A DNA stretch of 5,477 nt from Burkholderiales bacterium (GTDB lineage Bacteria > Pseudomonadota > Gammaproteobacteria > Burkholderiales > Burkholderiaceae), in NCBI GenBank assembly GCA_947447845.1, contig CANFNO010000235.1, positions 1 through 5,477 on the forward strand. The letters run 5' to 3'. The notes under the pieces were generated by a model. It was not told the origin of the DNA and made no database searches. It was given only the letters and a program-made list of their open reading frames with translations. Shown in pieces: positions 1 through 4,167 of this stretch; position 1 is the stretch's first letter, and every line of letters begins with the position of its first letter. The position numbers and the translations under genes were made by a program.

Positions 1-605
1 CCTTGCCCAAGACCCTGGAAGAGTTGGCGCAACCGGCGTATGCCAAGTTGCTGGTGGTACAAAACCCGGCGACTTCCAGCCCGGGCAATGCTTTCCTGCT
101 AGCCACCATCGGCGCGCTGGGCGAAGAAAAAGCCTTTGACTGGTGGGCACACATGCGCACAGGCGGCATGAAGGTGGCCAAAGGCTGGACCGAGGCCTAC
201 TACACCGACTTCGCGCGCAATGGCGGCAAATACCCGCTGGTAGTGAGCTATGCCACCAGCCCGGCGGCAGAACTGTTCTATGCCAAAGACAAACCTGCTG
301 AGCCACCAACAGGCAGCTTGAGTTTGCCCGGCGCCGTGTTCCGCCAGGTCGAAGGCGTGGCCCTGGTCAAGGGTGGTGCGCAGCGTGTGGCGGCAGAGAA
401 GTTCATCGAATTCCTGCGCTCAGCCCCGGTGCAGCAGCAAATGCAGACCGAGATGTGGATGTACCCCGCCAGCAACGGCGCTGCCCGTGCCGAGGTGATG
501 AAGTTTGCACCCGAGCCAACGGCTTTTGATGCACCCAGCGAACAGGATCTGACCGCCAAGGGCGCGCAATGGGTGGCGCGCTGGACCAAGGTGGTGCTGA
601 AGTAA
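1..605 (+). CDS. thiB: Thiamine-family ABC transporter, periplasmic substrate-binding protein (ThiB-like), 5'-truncated
   Basis: This is the C-terminal part (200 residues, first full codon at 3, stop TAA 603-605) of a periplasmic binding protein that captures substrate and delivers it to the membrane permease. The signal peptide and N-terminal lobe lie outside the window. Local residues 60-66 (KGWTEAY), 79-87 (LVVSYATSP) and 152-155 (WMYP) match, from memory, equivalent stretches of E. coli ThiB (KGWSEAY, LVLSYTTSP, WMYP), including aromatic residues of the kind that line the thiamine pocket. The KFIEFLRSAPVQQQM segment (133-147) is the usual late helix of iron/thiamine-type binding proteins. 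The fused permease and ATPase that follow are the thiBPQ arrangement. Thiamine, or its phosphates, is therefore the likely substrate. Related families carry iron(III) or 2-aminoethylphosphonate, so substrate is less certain than fold. Any TPP riboswitch would lie upstream of the window. Confidence 0.8.
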   Translation, partial: LPKTLEELAQPAYAKLLVVQNPATSSPGNAFLLATIGALGEEKAFDWWAHMRTGGMKVAKGWTEAYYTDFARNGGKYPLVVSYATSPAAELFYAKDKPAEPPTGSLSLPGAVFRQVEGVALVKGGAQRVAAEKFIEFLRSAPVQQQMQTEMWMYPASNGAARAEVMKFAPEPTAFDAPSEQDLTAKGAQWVARWTKVVLK

Positions 606-610
606 TTTCC

Positions 611-2230
611 ATGTTGCGCGCTGGGTTGGTGGCATTCGTGCCCCTGGTCTTCCTGCTGCTGGTGCTGGTGGCCCCTGCGCTGCGCCTGCTGCAGGAGGCC
701 TGGCTCGGCAGCGACCATGCAGTTTCCGCCCTCTGGGCGCCATGGCAGGACGCCTACCTTCGTGGGCGCATGGCCTGGTCTTTTTTGCAGGCATCCATCA
801 CTTGCGCGGCGGTTCTCGCTTTGGGCTTGCCGATAGCCTGGGTGTTGGCACGCTATGAGTTTGCCGGTCGCGCGCTGGTCTTGCGGGCCCTGATGCTTCC
901 CTTTGTGGTGCCCACGCTGGTGGCGGCCATGGGGGTGCTGGCGCTGCTGGGGCCGCAGGGACTGTTGGTGCGTCTGGGTGGCCCGGATTTGCAGGGCACG
1001 CCCTGGTTGCTGCTGTACGGAAATCTGTTTTTCAACTTGTGTGTGTTGGTGCGCGCCGGCACCGATGCACTGGGGCAGGTGAGTGCCTCGCGTCTGGCTG
1101 CGGCGCGCACCCTGGGTGCTACGCCCTGGCGTGCCTTTTGGCGGGTCGAGTGGCCGTCCATTGCTCCCTGGTTGATGTCGGCTTTGTGCCTGGTTTTTTT
1201 GTACTGCTTTGCGGGCTTCGGCCTGGCGCTGGTGCTGGGCGGGCAAGCCTATGCCACGGCCGAGGTGGAGATCTACACCTTGGTGGCGCATGAACTGCAA
1301 CTTGCCCAGGCCGGTGTGTTGTCGCTGTGGATGATGGCTCTGACTTTGCTGGTGGCGCTGGCCTATGCCGCAATCGAAACGCGCCTGGCCACACCGACCC
1401 GGGCTGATCGTTTGGCGCGCCGCACACCGCAGGGCGTGTACCAATGGCTGGCGCTGGTGCTGGCCCTGCTTGTGCTGGCCGTGGTGTGTGCCGCGCCCTT
1501 GTTGGCCATTGGCTGGAAGGCGTTCAGCGCCGCGATGCCAGCCCTTGACGCGCCCATCGGCCATAGCCTTGACCCCGCTGACGGAGATGGCAGCAGCGCA
1601 ACGTGGCGTGTTTTGCTGGAAGAGGACACGCTGCTGGCGCTGTGGAATACCGTGCGCTTCACGGTGTCTGCTGTGCTGCTGGCAACGCTGCTGGGCCTGA
1701 CACACGCTTTTGCCGCACGCCGTTCGCTGTGGCTGCGCACCCTGGTCTTCCTGCCCTTTGTGGTGTCACCCGTGATGGTGGCCTTTGGCCTGTTGCTGCT
1801 GTACCCGGCGTGGACCGACAATGTGGGCCTGCTGATCGCCGCCTATGCGCTGCTGGCCTATCCTTTTGTTGCCAAGTCGCTGGCCTCGGCGCTGGACGGC
1901 ATGCCCGCGCATTTCCTGGACGCGGCGCGTTCTCTGGGGGCGAGTCCCTGGCGCGCATTCTGGCGCGTCACCTTGCCCTTGCTGCGCCCGGCGTTGCGCC
2001 GGGGCATGGCCTTCGCCGCTGCCACGGCCGTGGGCGAGTTTGCCGTCACGTTGTTTTTGTCACGCCCGGAATGGGCCACACTCACCACCCTGATCTACCA
2101 GCGCCTGGGTCGACCGGGTGCGGCCAATCTGGACGCGGCCATGCTGCTGGCCTGTGTGCTGATGCTAATGGCCCTGGCGGCGTTTGCCGTGATCGAACGG
2201 CGCGAGCCCCAAGAGGAATTTGATGCTTGA
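611..2230 (+). CDS. thiP: Thiamine-family ABC transporter permease, fused double-domain (ThiP-like)
   Basis: Inner-membrane permease of 539 residues, close to E. coli ThiP (about 536), forming both halves of the translocation channel in one chain. It opens with a hydrophobic segment (residues 5-25), has many further hydrophobic stretches (for example 58-80, 88-113, 185-210, 238-254, 278-301, 349-368, 376-398, 406-421, 508-527), and shows an obvious internal duplication. Each half carries a cytoplasmic EAA-type coupling loop that docks on the ATPase: AAARTLGATPWRAFWRV at 163-179 and DAARSLGASPWRAFWRV at 437-453. The start is ATG 611, five bases after the thiB stop, with a weak GAAG at 599-602. 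An in-frame ATG at 569 would overlap thiB by 37 bases and add a non-hydrophobic tail, so it is less likely. The stop overlaps the start of the ATPase gene. The double-permease architecture is shared with iron(III) permeases of the SfuB/FbpB type, so substrate rests on the operon context. Confidence 0.87.
   Translation: MLRAGLVAFVPLVFLLLVLVAPALRLLQEAWLGSDHAVSALWAPWQDAYLRGRMAWSFLQASITCAAVLALGLPIAWVLARYEFAGRALVLRALMLPFVVPTLVAAMGVLALLGPQGLLVRLGGPDLQGTPWLLLYGNLFFNLCVLVRAGTDALGQVSASRLAAARTLGATPWRAFWRVEWPSIAPWLMSALCLVFLYCFAGFGLALVLGGQAYATAEVEIYTLVAHELQLAQAGVLSLWMMALTLLVALAYAAIETRLATPTRADRLARRTPQGVYQWLALVLALLVLAVVCAAPLLAIGWKAFSAAMPALDAPIGHSLDPADGDGSSATWRVLLEEDTLLALWNTVRFTVSAVLLATLLGLTHAFAARRSLWLRTLVFLPFVVSPVMVAFGLLLLYPAWTDNVGLLIAAYALLAYPFVAKSLASALDGMPAHFLDAARSLGASPWRAFWRVTLPLLRPALRRGMAFAAATAVGEFAVTLFLSRPEWATLTTLIYQRLGRPGAANLDAAMLLACVLMLMALAAFAVIERREPQEEFDA
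2211..2218 (+). promoter_or_regulatory. Strong ribosome binding site fixing the thiQ start
   Basis: AAGAGGAA lies inside the last codons of thiP. Its GAGG core (2213-2216) is 6 nt before ATG 2223. A TTG directly upstream (2220) is in frame but badly spaced, so ATG 2223 is preferred. The site within thiP coding sequence and the 8-bp gene overlap suggest translational coupling. Confidence 0.75.
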
Positions 2231-2882
2231 ACTGCGTTCCGTCTGCAAGACCTGGCAGCCCCGTCGAGGTGAGACGCGGCTTCTGTTGCGGGATTTGAGC
2301 CTGCGTGTGATGCCGGGTCAGACCGTAGCCATCCTCGGCCCCTCGGGCAGTGGCAAAAGTACCCTACTGAAAATCGTGGCTGGCTTGGAAGCGTTGGACA
2401 GCGGCGCGGTCTGGCTGGATGGCCAGGACATCACCCGCTTGCCACCCGAGCAGCGCCACTTTGCATTGATGTTTCAGGACTTCGCCCTCTTCCCTCACCT
2501 GAACGTGCAGGACAACGTGGCCTTTGGTCTGGTCGAGCAGCGCGTTCCCAAGGCCGCTGCGCGCGCGCAAGCGCTGGCCATGCTGGAACGCTTTGGCCTG
2601 CAGGCCTTTGCGCGTTCCAAGGTCTGGCAACTCTCCGGAGGCGAGCAGCAGCGGGTGGCGCTGGCCCGTGCGCTGATCACGCGCCCTCGTGTGCTGCTGC
2701 TGGATGAGCCGTTTTCTGCGCTGGATGCAGCACTGCGCGTGCAACTGCGCGAAGAATTCCGCCACCACATTGCGGCTAGTCAAATGGCTGTGCTCTGGGT
2801 CACCCACGACGAAGCCGAGGCCCGTGCCATGGGCGCTGTAGGACTGCGCATGGAGGGCGGGGCGTTGCTGCCGGTCTGGTAG
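2223..2882 (+). CDS. thiQ: Thiamine-family ABC transporter ATP-binding protein (ThiQ-like)
   Basis: Cytoplasmic ATPase of 219 residues that powers the importer; E. coli ThiQ is about 232. All motifs of an active ABC ATPase are present: Walker A GPSGSGKST (39-47), Q-loop glutamine in MFQD (Q85), signature LSGGEQQRVALARA (137-150), Walker B VLLLDEP with catalytic E162 (157-163), D-loop SALD (165-168) and switch histidine H195 in VTHD. There is no extra C-terminal regulatory or TOBE domain: the chain ends about 24 residues after the H-loop, as in the short ThiQ class and unlike the longer PotA/MalK/FbpC class. That supports the thiamine assignment over iron or polyamine. It overlaps thiP by 8 bp. 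The TAG stop (2880-2882) touches the last base of the convergent trhO gene with no gap. Confidence 0.88.
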   Translation: MLELRSVCKTWQPRRGETRLLLRDLSLRVMPGQTVAILGPSGSGKSTLLKIVAGLEALDSGAVWLDGQDITRLPPEQRHFALMFQDFALFPHLNVQDNVAFGLVEQRVPKAAARAQALAMLERFGLQAFARSKVWQLSGGEQQRVALARALITRPRVLLLDEPFSALDAALRVQLREEFRHHIAASQMAVLWVTHDEAEARAMGAVGLRMEGGALLPVW

Positions 2883-2891
2883 TCAGGCCGG
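2871..2891. terminator. Terminator-like hairpin overlapping the abutting thiQ and trhO stop codons
   Basis: CCGGTCTG (2871-2878) pairs with CAGGCCGG (2884-2891) around the 5-nt loop GTAGT. In plus-strand RNA all 8 pairs form, with one G·U; in minus-strand RNA the same position becomes a C·A mismatch, so the fold favours the thiQ transcript. The thiQ TAG lies entirely in the loop and the trhO TGA (2883-2885) begins there. No U-tract follows in either direction, so a classical intrinsic terminator is not established. It could instead slow exonucleases or act with Rho. Confidence 0.45.
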
Positions 2892-3635
2892 GTGCACCAA
2901 CTCCGGTGCAGCCTTGAGTTGCGCATCCACCGCGCGCCGCTCGTCAAACACAAAGCAGCCTCCGGTGTAGTGCGCACCGCCTACTTCCTCAAAGTATTTG
3001 AGGATGCCGCCTTCGATCTGGTAGACGTGCTCCAGGCCTAGCTCGTGCATCAGGATGGCGGCCTTTTCGCAGCGAATGCCGCCGGTGCAGAAGCTGATGA
3101 CGGTTTTGTCTTCCAATTCCGATTTGTGATCGCGCACAGCCTGCGGGAACTCGGTGAACTTGGTCAGGCGCCAATCAATCGCGCCGTTAAAGGTGCCGGC
3201 ATCCACTTCGTAGTCGTTACGCGTGTCTAAAGTCACGACCGGTCGGCCTGCATCGTCATGCCCCTGATCCAGCCAGCGCTTCACGGTGGCAGGCGCTACA
3301 GCCGGCGCGCGGCCCTCGGAAGGGCGAATCGTCGGATGGTCCATGCGGATGATTTCGCGCTTGACCTTGCACAGCATTTTTTTGAAGGGCTGCGTGTCGG
3401 ACCAGCTTTCCTTGGGAACGATGTCGGCAAAGCGCGCATCGCCATGCAACTGCGCAATAAAGCCACGCACATACCACTCGGGACCAGCCAAAAACATATT
3501 GATGCCTTCCTCCGCAAGCAGGATGGTGCCCTTGAGTTGAAGTGCGGTTGCGCGCTGCAACAGCAGTTCACGCAACACGGGCGCGTCAGGCAGGGGGATG
3601 AATTTGTAGGTGGAGATGTTGAGGATGGAGTTCAC
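2883..3635 (-). CDS. trhO: tRNA uridine-34 5-hydroxylase, rhodanese-like (TrhO/YceA, UPF0176), short form
   Basis: A 250-residue cytoplasmic protein. TrhO proteins make 5-hydroxyuridine at wobble position 34 of tRNAs that read NNN-U/A/G codon boxes, using oxygen, and this is the first step to mo5U/cmo5U. The N-terminal UPF0176 domain is recognisable (LNISTYKF 5-12, KGTILLAEEGIN 35-46, FKKMLCKVKREII 84-96). The rhodanese domain follows (about 118-218), with the family-typical active-site loop CTGGIRCEKA (183-192), catalytic C183. Homologues such as E. coli YceA (about 350 aa) continue with a cysteine-rich C-terminal extension. This one stops about 20 residues after CFVFDERRAVD (227-237) and lacks it. 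The start is GTG at 3635-3633: it immediately precedes the conserved NSILNISTYKF, whereas the open frame upstream (from 3734) has no family-like sequence and the first internal Met is residue 47. There is no good Shine-Dalgarno, only AGG touching the GTG. It converges with thiQ and diverges from dnaE. Confidence 0.87.
   Translation of the reverse strand: MNSILNISTYKFIPLPDAPVLRELLLQRATALQLKGTILLAEEGINMFLAGPEWYVRGFIAQLHGDARFADIVPKESWSDTQPFKKMLCKVKREIIRMDHPTIRPSEGRAPAVAPATVKRWLDQGHDDAGRPVVTLDTRNDYEVDAGTFNGAIDWRLTKFTEFPQAVRDHKSELEDKTVISFCTGGIRCEKAAILMHELGLEHVYQIEGGILKYFEEVGGAHYTGGCFVFDERRAVDAQLKAAPELVHPA
2893..2910. repeat. Second small inverted repeat beside the convergent stops
   Basis: TGCACC (2893-2898) and GGTGCA (2905-2910) form a 6-bp stem with a 6-nt loop, one base after the 2871-2891 hairpin. 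It lies within the last codons of trhO. There is no U-tract. It may be chance in GC-rich coding sequence, but the tandem position beside the stop hairpin makes it worth recording. Confidence 0.35.
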
Positions 3636-3642
3636 CCTGTAG

Positions 3643-3648
3643 ATTTTA
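3643..3648 (-). promoter_or_regulatory. Candidate -10 box of trhO (TAAAAT), 7 nt before the GTG start
   Basis: Reading the minus strand, TAAAAT (3648 to 3643) differs from TATAAT at one base and is followed by exactly 7 nt and then the GTG start codon. Transcription would begin at or beside the start codon, giving a leaderless message. No convincing -35 hexamer lies 16-18 bp upstream, which limits confidence. The same spacing occurs at dnaE on the other side of the region. Confidence 0.4.
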
Positions 3649-3742
3649 CGAAGTTGTCGACCGCTGGTTTTATGGCCTGACGTTTGGGCACGCGACAAGT
3701 CGCCTGCTTGCGGGGGTGGCGCGACCCTTACCACGCCTGCGG

Positions 3743-3750
3743 TTTGGCGG
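3743..3750 (+). repeat. Left copy of putative target-site duplication
   Basis: TTTGGCGG abuts the left inverted repeat of the 150-bp element and matches the right-hand TTTGGCAG (3901-3908) at 7 of 8 bases. Confidence 0.45.
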
Positions 3751-3900
3751 GGCTGGTAGACCGGGTATCCGTTCTCTGGCCCACGCTCGCAGACGACTGC
3801 TTTGGGTTTGCCTGCGATTGCTCGTCAACTAAGTGCCTGGTGCGCCCTCTCTGTGGCAACCGCGAATGGGGCCGACGCCCGGACACCCGATCCACCAGCC
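3751..3900. mobile_element. 150-bp foldback element with 20-bp terminal inverted repeats (MITE-like, degraded)
   Basis: The left end GGCTGGTAGACCGGGTATCC (3751-3770) and the reverse complement of the right end (3881-3900, GGCTGGTGGATCGGGTGTCC) agree at 17 of 20 bases. Position 21 also matches, and a shared GGCCC follows at offsets 28-32, giving 24 of 32 overall. Directly outside both ends is an 8-bp near-duplicate, TTTGGCGG and TTTGGCAG. There is no ORF inside that could be a transposase. A short element with terminal repeats beginning GGC and an 8-bp duplication is what a non-autonomous derivative of an 8-bp-duplicating IS family (for example ISL3, IS1595) would look like, but I cannot name the parent. 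The alternative is a minus-strand structured RNA, because all three mismatches become G·U pairs in that transcript. Only one copy is visible here, so mobility is inferred. Confidence 0.5.
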
Positions 3901-3908
3901 TTTGGCAG
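3901..3908 (+). repeat. Right copy of putative target-site duplication
   Basis: TTTGGCAG abuts the right inverted repeat of the 150-bp element and differs from the left copy (TTTGGCGG, 3743-3750) only at the seventh base. Confidence 0.45.
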
Positions 3909-4024
3909 ATGGCGGGTGCGCCAGCGGGAGACGGATACAAGCCTTACACGTCATCCATGAGTCGACATCCGGTGCTCGGAACTGCACCCTAAAGCCGTGG
4001 GCAGACAACAAATTTAGCAACCGA

Positions 4025-4042
4025 CCGTAATTAATTCCGTAA
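4025..4042. repeat. Two CCGTAA direct repeats in an AT-rich patch
   Basis: CCGTAA occurs at 4025-4030 and again at 4037-4042, with start points 12 bp apart and the palindrome AATTAATT (4029-4036) between them. This is the most AT-rich patch of the intergenic region. It could be an operator or a trhO-side promoter element, but no known binding site is recognised and chance is possible. Confidence 0.2.
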
Positions 4043-4081
4043 CCGGCGCGAGACAACCAAATCGGCTGTCCGCTCCAGGCT

Positions 4082-4108
4082 CCCCTTGTCCCGACGGGGG
4101 GCAAGGGG
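4082..4108. repeat. Strong GC hairpin upstream of dnaE
   Basis: CCCCTTGTCCC (4082-4092) pairs with the G-rich arm 4098-4108, giving 11 pairs (one T·G at 4089/4101) around a 5-nt loop GACGG. The outer CCCCTTG/CAAGGGG part is perfect. No U-tract follows in either direction, and no gene upstream on either strand needs a terminator here, since trhO points away. A REP-like intergenic palindrome or a regulatory structure is more likely than a terminator. Confidence 0.55.
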
Positions 4109-4123
4109 CGGGGGGGATGGGGG
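4096..4123 (+). other. Potential G-quadruplex: four G-tracts before dnaE
   Basis: The plus strand carries G-runs of 6 (4096-4101), 4 (4105-4108), 7 (4110-4116) and 5 (4119-4123), separated by the loops CAA, C and AT. This satisfies the usual G3+N1-7 rule with very short loops. The first two runs are also the right arm of the 4082-4108 hairpin, so both folds cannot form at once. It ends 44 bp before the dnaE ATG, immediately upstream of the candidate promoter. Confidence 0.55.
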
Positions 4124-4154
4124 AGTAAAGGAAGTTATGCAGGAGTTAAAAACC

Positions 4155-4160
4155 TACAAT
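4155..4160 (+). promoter_or_regulatory. Candidate -10 box of dnaE (TACAAT), 7 nt before the ATG
   Basis: TACAAT differs from TATAAT at one base and is followed by exactly 7 nt (CACAACC) and then the dnaE ATG, so transcription would start at or next to the A of the ATG. There is no Shine-Dalgarno at normal spacing: the only candidate, AGGAG at 4141-4145, is 22 nt upstream of the ATG. The -35 is poor (AAGTTA at 17-bp spacing matches 2 of 6). Confidence 0.5.
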
Positions 4161-4167
4161 CACAACC

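Larger units (their letters stand above)
3636..4167. other. Divergent trhO-dnaE intergenic region, no credible gene
   Basis: These 532 bases between the two divergent starts hold no protein gene I can defend. Open frames on both strands (3684-3992 plus, 3829-4104 minus, 3833-4030 plus) encode no recognisable family and cross the foldback element. I searched by eye for tRNA, tmRNA, RNase P, SRP, 6S and common riboswitch signatures and found none. What it does hold, from trhO to dnaE: a -10-like box next to trhO, the 150-bp inverted-repeat element (3751-3900), a short AT-rich patch with CCGTAA repeats (about 4010-4042), a GC hairpin with long G-tracts (4082-4123), and a -10-like box next to dnaE. 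Confidence 0.7.

Noticed and set aside
278..1705. Long minus-strand open frame (475 codons) rich in Gln, His and Arg
   Set aside because: It lies antisense to thiB/thiP, has low-complexity composition produced by CTG/GTG-rich codons on the other strand, and matches no family. The plus-strand genes have clear motifs and operon spacing.
3684..3992. Plus-strand open frame of 102 codons in the intergenic region
   Set aside because: No recognisable domain, no ribosome binding site noted, and it crosses the inverted-repeat element. The short DTRSTS peptide it shares with the minus-strand frame 3728-3940 is just the two arms of the inverted repeat being translated.
3829..4104. Minus-strand open frame of 91 codons in the intergenic region
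   Set aside because: It crosses the right end of the foldback element and the G-tract region, with no family resemblance. It could be a decayed fragment, but I cannot support it.
4137..4145. ATG at 4137 and AGGAG at 4141-4145 as the dnaE start or its ribosome binding site
   Set aside because: The ATG is out of frame with dnaE, and AGGAG is 22 nt from the true ATG, beyond working Shine-Dalgarno spacing.
3636..4167. Possible tRNA, 6S RNA, RNase P RNA, tmRNA, group II intron domain V or integron attC site
   Set aside because: No T-loop GGTTCRA motif, no RNase P conserved blocks, no domain V core and no properly placed GTTRRRY/RYYYAAC pair were found. The 150-bp rod resembles 6S RNA only in outline and lacks any sequence I can match.
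2883..4167. TPP riboswitch or thiamine-related regulation near the thi genes
   Set aside because: The promoter end of the thi operon is upstream of the window, and nothing after thiQ resembles the TPP aptamer.
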